From contig JASDDO010000018.1 of the NCBI GenBank assembly GCA_030015575.1, forward strand, positions 377,451,908 to 377,515,907: DNA of 64,000 bases, given 5' to 3'. Below are positions 9,652 through 22,448 of this stretch, in pieces. Below the pieces are notes generated by a model that was given only the letters and a program-made list of their open reading frames with translations, did no database searches and was not told the origin of the DNA. Positions within the stretch are counted from its first letter, which is position 1. Each line of letters starts with the position of its first letter. Source of the stretch: Agapanthus africanus (taxonomy: Eukaryota; Streptophyta; Magnoliopsida; Asparagales; Amaryllidaceae). The translations under genes and the position numbers were made by a program.

Positions 9652-11178
9652 AGTATCATGCCTAACTCATGTAGAGAATAAACCAAGGTCAAGAGTTAAG
9701 GTTGGGTTAACAAATATCTTAAGCAATGACAAAAGAGTGGACTTGGTCAATGTTCTACAAGCTTCAACCAAGCTTGAAACATTGACTAAGTCTTCAGTAT
9801 TTTGTGATAACTTAATTGATAAATATCAAACCCTAGCTTTAACCCTAGCATGGTATAAGTCTCATACATACATGTTGCATGTCTAACCTAGTATGACACA
9901 ACAATATATATCACATATATATTTTGTGTGCAAATTGAAAACAATACATATATCACATATATGTAAAGTGTATCATATGTGAGAAAAGAAATCTTAAGTG
10001 AGATAATACTAGCTAATGTAATGTAATATATCAAATATATAATTATACATTAAATTATTAAATCAACACTTGATTTAATAATCCGGCTATATCATATACA
10101 ACCGACTAATATCATATGAATCAACTTATCGAATCAACACTTGATCCGATAATCCGGCTATATCATATATAACCGACCGATATCACATATCACGAGAATG
10201 GAATGCGGTATCACATACACGCATTAATCTCGGTCCCGCACATATCACATATGTGCTCCTACTCTGTTTCGCTAGAGCCAGAAAACCTCTGTGTATGACT
10301 CTAAAGACTTGTCAATACGCCGGCAGTAGGTGATGATCATAACAAACACCTACAAGCCGCAAGCTGTCTGCCAAACGTAACGGCCACCCGGGTATTGAGC
10401 GATCAGAAGATCAACAAGCAATCTTGCTCTTACTACTGCGAATCCAATCAGTAACACAACCATACAGTCCGGTCTCTTCGTCTGATATGTCGCATATCAC
10501 AGCCTGGGGGTGGTATAACTTCAGACCCCAATAGCCTGATAAGTCATGCCGTTCATTGCCTCCATATGACTCGGGACTGTACCCAAAAACCTCCTTTTTG
10601 CACGATCACTTGACCGTGGTATGGTGGAAATCAAAGCACAATGGGAATCACACAAGATTCTATGACGATCTCGGGTCTACAGACTAACGTACCAGTGTCA
10701 CCAGAGAATTGCTATTCGACGATAGGTATAATACCATCTAGGAGTTCTCGGCGAGTCCATCCAGTGTACCCAGTCTCCACTTAGCACCCGTATTCCTTCT
10801 CTGATGTCAAACACCAATGGATATGGGATCATCCATCGCCCATCATATGGGTCGAGAAGCGTATACGCCAGTCTACTCTGGAGTATCAATGCCCTATCTT
10901 GATACTCCCATGAATAGGAACGTTCGAAGGATGTACTTACCGACTATCCTGTCCCCACTAGTATGATCTGCATCATAATCCTGGTAGTCAAGTACTCATT
11001 CTAAGGGCTTTATCAATATGTAATAGAGAGACAATAAGTGTACATGTTAAGATAAAGTGCAACCAGATAGCATACTATTATGTCGAGCAAGAAAGTCCTC
11101 CCTATATATGTCCAAACATCCACTACAATATACATCACATGTACAGTAATGGCCTCTAGGGCATACATATAACTAACA
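9652..11178 (-). repeat. 3' LTR of element B, truncated by C
   Basis: It matches 17814-19489 of the 5' LTR. About 150 bp present near 18713-18861 is absent here (junction near 10550). In minus orientation it starts TGTTAGTTATATG. Confidence 0.9.
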
Positions 11179-11193
11179 ATCTCCCACTTGCAC
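11179..11193 (-). promoter_or_regulatory. Polypurine tract of element B
   Basis: The reverse complement reads GTGCAAGTGGGAGAT directly before the 3' LTR. It is the same as in C and F. Confidence 0.88.
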
Positions 11194-12079
11194 TAAGGCC
11201 ATCTGTTGTAGTATCCTATACCCAACAATATAGCAGTGGTTGTAGTATCCCATACTCAACCATCCCATAGAAGTCTCTTTAGGGGTAAGTCCTTTGTGAG
11301 TGGATCCGCTGTGTGATCCTTCGTGTCTACTCTCCTATCATCGATCCCTTGGAGATCATCCATCTCCCTGATCAGGTGATACTTGCCTCAGAATTTATCT
11401 GGAACGCTGATGGGACCTTCGTTCCTAGGCCAAAGCCACAACTCCATTGTTGTCACAATAACAGTTATTGGACGCTCAATAGTAGGAACCTTGTTCATCT
11501 CATGAACAAGAAATGCCCAGACAACCACTTTGGCAGCATCAATGGTAGAAATGTATTCAGCCTTTATCGTCTAGTATGTCACGGTATCTAACTTGGAACT
11601 CTTCCAACATACCGTCCCTCCACTAAGGGTAAAGAAAATACATGTGACTGACTTTCAGTCAAACTTATCACTCTGGAAGCTCGAACCAAGAACTTTCTTT
11701 TAGTGCTTCTCAAGTACTTAAGAATGTCCTCCACAGCTGTCCAGTGATTCTCCCAAGATCCGATTGATTCCTTATCACTATACCTAGTGAATCATCAACA
11801 TCTGGTCTGGTACATAACATCGCATACTCTGATTGAGCCTACTGCCGAAGCATAGGGTATCCCTTGAACACAAGCTCTCTCCAAATCATTCTCGGGAGAC
11901 ATCTTTTTTGAGAGAGTGATCCATGAGTAAGTGGGCGAACCACTACGCTTAGAATCATCCATACTAAGCCCCTTTAGTATGGTGTTAATGTACCTGGATT
12001 TAGGACACTCCCAACATCCACTTAGATCTATCACCATAGATCATAATCCACAAGATATAGTAGGTATTATCTAGATCTT

Positions 12080-12340
12080 CTATTGAGAATCCTCGTGATA
12101 AGAGAAGCTTGACCGAGTGTAGCATAGGAAACCATTTCCTATCAAGCGTATGTCATCTACGTACAATACGTGGAAGACAGCCTTACTCTCTACAACCTTC
12201 TTGTATATACATAGCTCATCTACCTTTTTAATGAAGTCAAACTCTTTGACTACCACATCAAAACAGATGTTCCAATTCCGCGATGCGCGCATTGATCCTG
12301 ACGGGCTTAAGCATAGTTTTGAAAGTCTCAACTTTTCCAT
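12080..12340 (-). pseudogene. Reverse transcriptase palm fragment with YVDD (element B)
   Basis: An 86-codon open stretch reads through a FDVVVKEFDFIKKVDE segment into LYVDDIRLIGNG. The YVDD codons are at 12163-12152. It aligns with the same region of E, where YVDD has become YVHN. The frame is lost soon after. Confidence 0.8.
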
Positions 12341-12412
12341 TTATACCAAGAATATTCTCAAGATCCGTTTGCTCCTAATGGGTTTTTACCCCTTCTGGTG
12401 CAACATCCAAAG

Positions 12413-12652
12413 TTATATTTTGTTGGTGTACATGGATTCTATCTTTGATTGTATAGCATCCGGCCATTTCACAGAGTCTCCACTCGTGATGGCCTGCCTA
12501 AATCTAGTTGGGCCATCATCAAACATGATGCAATCCTCGCTCCCACTGTCACCAAGAATACCGTAGTATCTCTCAAGTGGATGAGGAACCCTACCAGATT
12601 CGCGGAGAGGCTGAGGTTCATTGGAGACTATTGAATCCTTTGGTTCTACCAA
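12413..12652 (-). pseudogene. Integrase-RT linker fragment (element B)
   Basis: A 79-codon stretch contains SNEPQPLRESGR and a PLERYYG motif, then an AITSGDSVKWPDAIQSKIESMYTNK-like segment. These match the variable linker and RT entry of E. No function remains. Confidence 0.75.
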
Positions 12653-12656
12653 ATCA

Positions 12657-12980
12657 TCAGCTGTTAGTTTGTCTAGCTAGAACTGCTTCCAGTTCTACCT
12701 CATGACCATAAATTTCTTCACAAGAAATCCCTTTTCTAAAATGGTGGCATGCTGAGAAACAAAACACCTTTTGCTCTTCAGTGTGGTAGAAGATATACCC
12801 TCGCGAATGTTCGGGATATCCTAACAAACTTGTACAGAACTGACCTTGCCTCGAGCTTATCCGGATTCTGCCTTTCAACATAGGCCGGACAACCCCATAT
12901 CTTAACTCATTTAAGTCATGGTCTCTTCCCACACCATATCTCATATGCAGTGGTAAGCCCTGATTTGGATGGAACCCCAT
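12657..12980 (-). pseudogene. Integrase C-terminal fragment (element B)
   Basis: A 107-codon stretch ends with LLGYPEHSRGYIFYHTEEQK, matching the YPKHSFGYLFYHKEEQK region after the integrase core in E. The upstream part is frame-broken. Confidence 0.75.
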
Positions 12981-13955
12981 TCAATAGGTATGCAGCTTCA
13001 CAAGTGCATAACACCTAAAAGGAAACAGGTAACTCAGCAATACTCAACATAGAGCGCGCCATATCTCATAGGGTGCGATACCTCCGTCCCGATACACCGT
13101 TGTTCTGTGGTGTACTCGAAGGAGTAAGCTGAGGGAGAATCACATTCTCCTATAAATAATCCAGGAACTCCATGCTCAAGAATTTTCCTCCTCGATCACA
13201 TCGTAGGACTTTAATACTTCCACCCATCTGGTACTCAACTTCAAGGTTATATTCCTTGAATTTCTAAAAAAGTTTCAGACTCATGTTTCAACAGGAACAT
13301 ATCTCCGAACCTTGAGAGATAGTCGATGAATGTAATGAAGTACTAAGAACCAACCTTGGCATTTGTAGACATAGGACCGTATACATCATCATGTATGCGT
13401 CCTAAGAGTTCACTAACTCTTTCCATGTTTCCAGTAAACGGAGTATTGGTCATTTTACCTTTGAGACAAGACTGGCAAGTATCATAAGATGAAAATTCAA
13501 ACGACTTCTTATATTCATCCTTATGTAACTTAGCTGGTCGTGTCGCATTGATATGACCTAGTCTACAATACTACAAGAAGGATTCGTTTATTTCTGAACT
13601 ACTCCTCTTGTGTGTGTTCTACATACTTTGAACTGTGGTTTGATTTAGAACATATATGCTATTATATAACGTTCCTGATCGAATCAACTCTTGATTCAGG
13701 AAAATGTTCACAACATTATCCTCCAATATAGAATTATATCCTTCTTTAACTACGTAAAGAACATGATGTAATGTTGTATATCAAGTTCCGTATGTGATAA
13801 CATTTGTTCAGAATCAATGTATCTAATACAAGGTGATATCTGCCAACTCGTTTGGCTGCAACACTTGCATCATTCTCTAACTCTTAGAGACAGATCACCT
13901 TTTCTCAGTTTTCTAACTTTCTGTAGCCCATGTAACTTTTACACATGTGGGATAC

Positions 13956-14204
13956 TTATCCGGTATCACATACCCAGGACGTAGAGGATACTGAAAAATA
14001 GTTCTTGGTAATGAACACACCCGAAAAAGATGTATCAGTATGCACTTTTTTCAATTGGGTGGCATGGAAATCCGGATATTCCCCTATTTCCTGCTCGGAC
14101 TTATAACAATTATAAGATTGAGCGGAACTAACGTTCCCTAGCTCAGTATAATAAGCAGGTTCGGTCAATGCAACCATATTATTATCTTGATTAAGGCATG
14201 ACAT
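13956..14204 (-). pseudogene. Shortened gag start and protease DTG (element B)
   Basis: The ATG at 14204 follows a pyrimidine-rich tract ending in CAGGTAG, in the same position as the gag ATG of E. The frame runs about 80 codons to SGVFITKNYFSV and WVCDTG, then stops. In E the corresponding stretch from gag ATG to DTG is about 298 codons and includes a UBN2-like gag domain and a CCHC knuckle, so most of gag is missing here. A second in-frame ATG lies three codons after a possible alternative upstream start, so the exact start is uncertain. Confidence 0.65.
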
Positions 14205-14640
14205 TGTCGCTACCAGGAGAGAGAGAGAAGAAAACACTCTGCGTGCGCTCTTGCAAGATCAGATTGGTTATTAATTTATCTAATTAGGATGGCTCCCACT
14301 GTTTTAGTCAAATCTTCCTTCAAACCCTAAAAGGTAAGACTAACCGGGATTAATTACACCCTACAAGTTCGCCAATCTTTCGGCCGGCCAGTGTCGGTAC
14401 TTTGAGGGAGGTTCCCCGTGCTTTCGCATAGAGCTAATTAAAATAAATCTCGTTTTCCCAGGGGCGTAACCCCGTTAACACCTTTCTAGACACCTACTTG
14501 ATCAGCTAATTGTAATGTGTAAAACTCTCTCAGGAGTAACTCTTACTCGCAGTGGGTATCGGGATCCAACTATCTCATAGAAGGTATACAATCTCATTGC
14601 AAATTTCAACACTTGAAATTCCCGATAATGGTTTTTACCC

Positions 14641-14860
14641 CTAGCGTCTTATGACCTTGACGGAGGCCAACAAACCATAGGCTGCTAGTCAAGTTCAAAC
14701 CGTACATTTCATGATTGAATTAAACCCACCTGCATGACCCTTGACGGAGGCCAACAAAGTCGTACGACTACCCTAATCCAATCTCATCTAATGTAGCAGA
14801 TAAGCACTAGTTAGCTACCATACACTGCGCCTTGACGGAGGCCAAACTACCGCGACACGA
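14641..14860 (-). other. Triple-hairpin leader module of element B (tetraloop CTCC)
   Basis: On the minus strand, three identical 16-mers TTGGCCTCCGTCAAGG form TTGGC-CTCC-GTCAA hairpins. Their plus-strand complements are near 14654, 14749 and 14830. Outer stems can be drawn, for example CTAGC...GCTAG with CTATG/CATAAG around the gag-proximal one. The position relative to gag matches C, E and F. Confidence 0.82.
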
Positions 14861-14940
14861 ATACTAAGTAGTACTTATCAGAAATGACGGAGGGCTATGC
14901 AGGTTTTTAAGAAAACCATGAGCATAATGAACTTAATATC

Positions 14941-15272
14941 GTTGTAGAATCGTGTGAATTTTAAAAGGAGTGTTTTTGAGGCTTTTAGTAGTTTTGCTAA
15001 AGAGGTCGCTCCTGGTGAAGGGATCTCGGCTCTTTCCTTATCGAATAAGGTACAGGATATTTCACAAATACCACTATGCAAAGCAAAAACTATAAAAGCA
15101 ATCAAAAGACAATCCGAGTTTGTAGCATCTGCTAGTTTCGCTAAAGAGGTCACTCCCGATGAAGGGATCTCGGCTCTTTCCTTATCGAATAAGGTGTTGG
15201 ATATTCTACAAGGAATATCGCTATGCAAAACAAGAACTAGAGCTACCAGTTTTGAAAACAAGTTTCTACAAC
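14941..15272 (-). other. Leader domain of element B with closing stem and twin repeats
   Basis: GTTGTAGAATC (14941) and GTTTCTACAAC (15262) pair over at least nine bases. Between them are two repeats, each with GAAGGGATCTCGGCTCTTTC followed by CTTATCGAATAAGG. It is equivalent to 3065-3393 of C in inverse orientation. Confidence 0.7.
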
Positions 15273-17041
15273 ATCTTTAGGTTTCTTTCATTTTATTAAT
15301 CTCATTAATGAAGTCCCATCTGTTATACTTCTCAAGCATCATAGAAACGAAGCTGCGATATTTATTATATCTCATATATATAATATAGGCATTCTTCTAA
15401 GAACATATCAAGTGATCACATCACAAAATATCAGCAGCAGAAGAATCTCATATGAAATACTGGATAACTAGGAATTCCGTGTTTTATGTTAAGCCGGTAT
15501 AAAGCACGGATTCCACGGTCGCGATGAATAGCCAAACCCACATCCCTAGACCCTTACGAGAGCGGCAAGCAACCCTACCAATTCTAGAGTTAGGAGACCC
15601 GGTCTCGACTCCTCGAGATGGTCTCCACTGGACCTTAGAACCTGGTTAGTTGTGCTCCCCTCCTTGGGTCTATCCTAATACGGAAAAGTAAATAATATAC
15701 ATCAATGGTGACATCATCCTTAACTCGGAAGTGCCTTAATAAAAGAATATTACATACAATGAATTTTACATGAATTAAAATAAAAACCCTCATCTCACAT
15801 AAAACCCCCGGCTATTCAAAACACGACGATCCAATATAACTTATCACAGCAACACATAACATGATATGTCATCAACATAAGTAAATATATGTATTCCAGT
15901 TGTCGTTGACATATAGCACCGAAACTGGCGATACACCACATATTACACTTACGGTCACAGAAAAGAAAGTGAAAAACTACAACAGTTGGAATCCGCAACC
16001 ACCTAAGACATCATAAACCCAACGTATCACATACTTTGGATTTCATGCCCAACCATATGAATTCCTTAGACATCACATGCCTAACAATTATAAACCCCGC
16101 ATTTTAGTCTCGATATTGAAAACACTTTCCAATAACCTGTCGGGTAATTCAACAAGATTCCCGATATCCTAATCAAATGCCCGTCGAAAACTTTAGAAGA
16201 CGGCCGCACCCCCCGATACCGTCGACGAAGTGCACTAAGGCGGAACACCGCTGCCGCGAGCACCCGAACGGATGCTTTTGGCGACGGGGTTCTCCTATAG
16301 TCACTTGGTCGGGGATATGGTGTGTGGCTATCTAGTAAGGTTACCCGGCAAGTATCCGCGTACACTAGTTAATTGCGATGGACTTTTGATCAATATCAAA
16401 ATCCTGTGGCAACCGATCAAATGAGACTAAACTGCTAGATTTTTAAAATTCAAACTAGTTATCTCATAACTATTTGTGGATTCCAAATATTGTATCACAA
16501 TCACAGATAGCTAGATGAAGTTAAACTTTTCGATCGAATAATCAAACACCCAAAATTTCCTGAGAAGCTCAACACTTGAGCAGAGTTCAAAAAATACCCA
16601 GAAACATGCCACAGCTCCTATGAACCAGCCGTAGAAGGGTCAACCAATGTCTCACATATGGCACCGCTGAACTACCACAAACCCTACGGTTCGATGGCGG
16701 TTCTGACGGTCACATAATCGAGTTAGGGTTTCGTTCTTCTAGAGGGTCCACATAATCGCTTGCAAGTTTTTCTGAAAATTTTAAATTCGGAAAAATCCAA
16801 CTCTTGAAAAATTTCCAACGGGGGAAAAATTGGGTTATTGATATCTGTTAAACTTTTTAACATCATCTAAATAACCCGAATACTTGTTAGAATTACGATT
16901 ACAAAACACTCCGAATTGCCTTTGCTTTAAGTTAACATCACATGAAAATTTAGCAAAAACAAACAACACCTGAAACCCCAAAACCCAGAGATTGGAACAC
17001 GCCGAAAACTTAAAGCCCAAACTGCACACAAAAACCGAGCA
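15273..17041 (-). other. Remaining leader of element B (non-coding)
   Basis: It holds the single-copy structured block (about 15530-15680, with an ATCTCGAGG / TCGAGAC-type hairpin in the minus reading). It also holds a segment at 16520-16790 that is shared with the internal region of D. No domain-bearing frame was seen. Confidence 0.6.
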
Positions 17042-17070
17042 GGCCGGATTTTTGACCTATGTGTCCGGCC
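17042..17070 (-). other. GC-rich leader hairpin of element B
   Basis: Perfect arms GGCCGGA (17042-17048) and TCCGGCC (17064-17070) lie about 197 nt after the PBS. This is the same position as in C, E and F although the sequence differs. Confidence 0.75.
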
Positions 17071-17253
17071 AAATTTGCACAAAAACCCTTCAAATTTTCT
17101 CTGTGTTCATGTCATATCTCATACAACATTATGCAGTTGTTTAAAATTTTTTTTGAAGACCTTTTAAATTCGACAGAAACTGAGTTTTCGAGTTAGGTGT
17201 TTCGGAGTATTTTGGTTTCGTAATCTTAACAAAATCCGTCTAATTTTCTAGCA

Positions 17254-17267
17254 TGGCTCTGATACCA
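17254..17267 (-). promoter_or_regulatory. Primer-binding site of element B
   Basis: The minus strand reads TGGTATCAGAGCC one base after the LTR end. It is the initiator-methionine tRNA type. Confidence 0.93.
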
Positions 17268-17268
17268 C

Positions 17269-19489
17269 TGTATGATTGCCTAGCGTGGCAGCAAGTTTTC
17301 GAGAGGCATCGTCCATGCCATATTTAAATTAATTTGCCGTTCTAGCTAACCCTAACACAAGAATCGTAACTAGAAAATCCGACGAAACATAATATAAACA
17401 CTTTACATCTAAAGTGAACAAGGAATACAAGATTTGTAGACCGGTCCTTCACTTTAATAGCTCCGTGTAGTAGTCCCTTCACTGCGATAACGAACTCCCG
17501 GACTTTAGAGAGGCTCCCATGAAGAAACGAACAAGCTTGCATCAAAGTCTTCAAGGCCGAAGATGATCTACGTCGAGGAGACACTAACCCAAACTATCTC
17601 TTCACTAATGGTGAGATTAGTGAAGCAAACACCCAATACTAAATGGCAAGTAGTAGAGGATGATGAAGTTAGAAGTGGGCTCACTTTAGATTTATTTTTC
17701 TCACACTAAATCTTCGCTTAGAAAAAACCCTAGCAAGCTTTTTTTTTGTTGAAGAAGAAGAAGAAATGAAACTCATGAGAGAGTGAGGTTAGAATTGCAA
17801 CCATGTGTGAGTAAGTATCATGCCTGACTCATGTAGAGAATAAACTAAGGTCAAGGGTTAATGTTAGGTTAACAAATATCTTAAGCAATGACAAAAGAGT
17901 GGACTTTGTCAATATTCTAAAAGTTTCATCCAAGCTTGAAACATTGACTAAGTCTTCAGTATTTTTTGATAACTTAATTGATAAATATCAAACCCTAGCT
18001 TTAACTCTAGCATGGTATAATTCTCATACATACATGTTGCATGTCTAACCTAACATGACACAACAATATATATCACATATATATTTTGTGTGCAAATTGA
18101 AAACAATACATATATCACATATATATAAAGTGTATCATATGTGAGAAAAGAAATCTTAAGTGAGCTAATACTAGTTAATGTAATGTAATATATCAAATAT
18201 ATAATTATACATTAAATTATTAAATCAACTCTTGATTTAATAATCCGGCTATATCATATACAACCGACCAATATCATATGAATCAACTTATCGAATCAAC
18301 ACTTGATCCGATAACCCGGCTATATCATATATAACCAACCGATATCACATATCGCGAGAATGGAATGCGGTATCACATACACGAATTAATCTCGGTCCCG
18401 CACATATCACATATGTGCTCCTACTTCGTTTCGCTTGAGCCAAGAAACCTCTGTGTATGACTCTAAAGACTCGTCAATACGCCGACAGTAGGTGATGATC
18501 ATAACAAACACCTAAAAGCTGCAAGCGGTCTACCAAACGTAACAGCCACCCGAGTATTGAGCGATCAGAAGATCAACAAGCAAGCCTGCTCTTACTCCTG
18601 CGAATCCAATCAGTAACACTACCGTACAGTCCAGTCTCTTCGTCTGATATGTCGCATATAACAGCCTGGGGGTGGTATAACTTCAGACCCCAATAGCCTG
18701 ATAAGTCATCCCGATGCAAGGTCCATAACGGTTCGAGAAACTACTGATAACACTTACCAGAAAATCTCAGCAAGCCTGGCCAGGGATTTCCTGTTATGGC
18801 CAATCGGACATAGCGCAACATCAACTCCCAATACTGGGAGAGGCGAAACCCTTCCTATCGCTCATTGCCTCAATGTGACTCGGAACAGTACCCAAAAACC
18901 ACATTTTTGCACGATCTCTTGACCGTGGTATGGTGGAAATCAAAGCACAGTGGGAATCACACAAGACTCTATGACGATCTCGGGTCTACAGACTAACCTG
19001 TACCAGTGTCACCAGAGAACTGCTATCCGACGATAGGTATAATACCATCTAGGAGTTCTCGGCGAGTCCGTCCAGTGTACCCAGTCTCCACTGAGCACCC
19101 GTATACCTTCTCTGATGTCCAACACCAATGGATATGGGATCATCCATCGTCCATCATATGGGTCGAGAAGCGTATATGTCAGTCTACTCTGGAGTATCGA
19201 TGCCCTGTCTCGATACTCCCACGACTAGGAACGTTTGAAGGATGTACTTACCGACTACCCTGTCCCCACTAGTATGATCCGCATCATAATCCTGGTAGTC
19301 AAGTACTCATCCTAAGGGCTTTATCAACATGTAATAGAGAGACAATAAGTGTACATGTTAAGATAAAGTGCAACCAGATAGCATACTATCATGTCGAGCA
19401 AGAAAGTCCTCCCTATATATATCCAAGCATCCACTACAATATACATCATATGTACAGCAATGGCCTCTAGGGCATACATATAACTAACA
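17269..19489 (-). repeat. 5' LTR of element B (2,221 bp)
   Basis: In minus orientation it starts TGTTAGTTATAT and ends AATCATACA. Blocks such as GATAGTATGCTATCTGG are shared with the LTRs of A, C, E, F and G, showing one clade. Confidence 0.92.
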
Positions 19490-21276
19490 CAATGTTAGTA
19501 CGGTTTTGATTCATTTGTACTTTTGATATTGCGGGGTGAGCATCCAATATGTGGACTGCCGTCTCTGCCCGTTTGTATATTATTTGTTTGGGGCACGACC
19601 GGGTTGAGGTCGATATCCTCCTTGTACATATTATTTTCTTTTCTGTACTAGGATTACCCCGCGGTGGAGTGCATGAATAGCCGGGTTCTAGAGGGCAACG
19701 AGCCCGCATCTCATGGCGTTGAGATGGAGGGGGCCTTACTCTAGAATTGGCGGGCTATTCGCCGCACTCGTAGGGGGTATAGGATGACCCACGGTGGAGT
19801 GCTCAAGTTACCGGATTGCATGATGTGCTGGGTGGCCCAGTCACTTTGTTGATTGGGGTTGCCTCACTTCTGGGATTGGCGGGTAACTTGCCACACTCGT
19901 AGGGGTCTAGGTTTTCCTTGCACAGGCTATCTACACGATAGGGAACGTCGGGTCTCATTTGCGGCTCAAGTGAAACCCGAGGCTCCAGGATTATCCACCA
20001 CTCTGTGTTGCTTAGCTGAGATTCTGTGATGTTTCTTTATATCATGCCTGGGACGAATGTTATATATATTTATATATATACTAGTAGATGTTGTATATGT
20101 TTTGCACCCGTGCTAGTCCAGCCTTCGCTCTGCCATTAGTTAAGTAACCTAACGGGTGATGACGGGCCCAGTGGCAAATACGGATGGTATATACGTACAT
20201 TATATTTTCGTTCCTTTATCTGGTGTGATATGTTTAATTAATGGGACTGCGTTGATTTTGATCAATGCAAGGATAAAACAAACCTATATGATGTTGTTGG
20301 AACCAAGTTTTTTTGAAAACAGACATTACAGACATTTCCTTTTGCTTTGCACAGTGGTATTCGGTTATGAATATCCAGCACCTCATTCGACGAGGCAAGA
20401 GCCGATATCCCTTCCCAGGGAGTGACCTCTTGAGCAAAAGTTTGCATCAGGGTAATAACTTCACTATAGTCGATTCTTTTGCTTTGCATCGTGGTATTCA
20501 GTTTTGAATATCCTGCACCTCATTCGACGAGGAAAGAGCCCAGATCTCTTCACCGGGGTGACCTCTTTAGCAAAAGTTTGCACCACTATATATTTGTAAA
20601 ACCACTTGGATTCCTTCAACGATATCAAGTTCATTACGTTAAAGGTTTTTCGCCAAGAACTAGTCGTAGCCCTCCGTCATTTCTTGCAGGTATTACTTAG
20701 TATTCATGCTGTGTATGTTGACTTCTGTCAAGGCACAGTGCTTGGTAGCTGGGTAATGCTTGTTCGTTGCATAGATATGCGATTATTTAGGATAGTCGCA
20801 CGGTCATTTTAACCTCTATCAAGGAAATGTGCAGGTGGGTCTAAGTTAATCCAGGACAATGACGGGTTGAACTTGACTTGCGACTTATGATATGTTGACC
20901 TTTGTCAAGGTCATAAGCCGCTTAGGGTAAAAATCATATCGGGATTTTCAAACATACAGGAAACTTGACAGGCATACGTATACCTGCTGGAGTGTGGTGA
21001 CTTGAGTGGCTTCCATCAGGTTATCATGAGATGATAGTTGAATCCCGATTCCCACTGATGAGTAGGTTTACTCCTCGGGTGAGTTTAGATGATCCCGACT
21101 AATTCTCTTTTTGGGTTTGGAGGAGAATTTGAGAAAATAGTGGGAGACATCCTAATTAGATAAAGTGATTAACCATTCTGATCTAGGATAGAGTGCACGC
21201 TGAGTATTTCTTTTCTCTCTCTCTTTGGCAGCGACCATGGCCCGACTCTAAACCAAAACTCTTGAACCAAGTTAAC
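19490..21276 (+). mobile_element. Element A, left visible segment: leader of the outermost copia-type element
   Basis: It matches C from about 2269 to 4037: the duplicated leader block, the twin-repeat domain (20290-20625), the triple hairpin (20709-20917) and the pyrimidine tract before gag. The 5' LTR and the first ~590 nt of leader lie beyond B and C, outside the window. It is interrupted at 21276 by D (TSD TTAAC) and continues at 58135. It is more diverged from C than F is, as expected for the oldest layer. Confidence 0.88.
20709..20917 (+). other. Triple-hairpin leader module of element A (loops diverged)
   Basis: Cores are TTGACTTCTGTCAAGG, TTAACCTCTATCAAGG and TTGACCTTTGTCAAGG. The stems are kept, but the three loops (TTCT, CTCT, CTTT) no longer match each other. 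Outer stems are CTGTG/CACAG, GCAC..ATTT/AAAT..GTGC and CTTATGA/TCATAAG. Loss of loop identity fits mutation after insertion in this old copy. Confidence 0.75.
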
Positions 21277-22394
21277 TGTCACGACCCGAAATAGCACGTG
21301 ACTGGCCCTTGAATCATTTGAAATCTATAGGACCTCATCTAATTCAAGTAAGCCAAAAGCCCAGAAATCTAAAACCATTTTAAATAATAAATGAAGGAAA
21401 ACTAGTTTTAAAGAAGTGAAGAAAACACGTTTTAAAAACAAGGTTTTTAAATAAGTAAGCCGAATATGCATTTTTAAATCCTCAAGTCTTTTCTGAAAAT
21501 TTCGGCAGAGTTTCCTTTGTAAATACTGGCCCTAAACGGAGTACAACACGAATAATATATACATCAATGATAAAAGGCATACTCAAGCGGGAGCTAGCTC
21601 TACGTCAATCGACGGTGACAACCACGCAAGCAATATAATATACAACGCCGAAAGGCGAGGATCAAAACTGAAAAGGAAACTCAAAACAGCATGAAATCCA
21701 TAATAATACAAGGCGCGACTCTAAGGTCGAAAGAATAAATAACTCTAGTCTCTAAGTCTGAAATAAATACATGTCTGGTTGATGGAGATTCTAGATACAA
21801 TAATGAAAATAATATACAAGGATGGTCACGATGCGAGTGAACCTACCTACCAAAGCAATCACTCAGAAAGGAAGCAGTGTGCCAGAAAGCCGCAATAAAA
21901 CCTGTACGACAAAACCTGCAAGAACTGTGGCACAACGGGGGTGAGTTGCCAACTCGTGAGTAGAAAACATCACAGAGCAGAAATCGTATGTATGACCCAA
22001 TCCTAGGTCAAACGATCAATATATATATAACCTCAAAATGATAAGTCTGAAGCATGAAAAGATGGCAAGGGTAAATATCTATACATCAGTGTAATACCAA
22101 GTGCTCATGTCAGTGCCTCAGGTAGCAATATATCATAAGTATGAAGTATGATCAATGTAATCAATGTCAACTATATCATGAAGTTTATAAGTATGTGGAT
22201 CTCGTCCACGTGTCCACCAATGACAAAAACATCATGTATGTAAATATCATAAAGCATATGCATGAAAGTATGAGGATATAATCAACGTGTGTCTCTCGTG
22301 ACACATCAAATTATGGAACCTGAGTATCTAGCATCGACTCTCAAAAATCATGAAACCTGTGCCCAGCATCAACACGTAAATCCTCATATATATA

Positions 22395-22448
22395 GGGCTC
22401 CGTTAGTCCGGATCGGCCCACGGGCTCCGTCAGTCCGGATCGGCCCAT
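22395..22448 (-). repeat. Two 27-bp tandem repeats in the D LTR
   Basis: The unit GGGCTCCGTYAGTCCGGATC plus CGGCCCA is present twice, at 22395-22421 and 22422-22448. It is matched in the other LTR at 52881-52934. TCCGGATC is partly palindromic. Confidence 0.85.

Larger units (their letters stand above)
11186..14204 (-). pseudogene. Decayed gag-pol of element B
   Basis: The coding strand is minus, starting at the ATG at 14204. Pieces in order are a very short gag, a protease DTG motif, gag-pre-integrase and integrase remnants, the integrase C-terminal region, the RT with YVDD, and RNase H (11600-11780, then 11186-11400). Multiple stops and frameshifts separate the pieces. The order is that of Ty1/copia. 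Gag before the protease is only about 75 codons and lacks the CCHC knuckle seen in E. B may therefore have been gag-deficient, or it lost that part after insertion. Confidence 0.8.
9652..19489 (-). mobile_element. Element B: decayed Ty1/copia element, minus strand, 3' LTR cut by element C
   Basis: Read on the minus strand: 5' LTR 19489-17269, PBS 17267-17254, leader to 14205, shortened gag from 14204, broken pol to about 11190, PPT 11193-11179, then the 3' LTR from 11178 until C's insertion at 9652. The rest of the 3' LTR lies left of the window. It is inserted in the leader of A: the sequence resumes at 19490 with CAATG, the expected TSD half. LTRs differ by a few percent by eye plus one ~150-bp indel. 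It is related to E, sharing LTR blocks, PBS and pol. Confidence 0.9.

Noticed and set aside
9395..9886. A 163-codon open frame
   Set aside because: It runs from C's 3' LTR across the insertion junction into B's LTR. The first part repeats in the other LTR copies, and the join is accidental.
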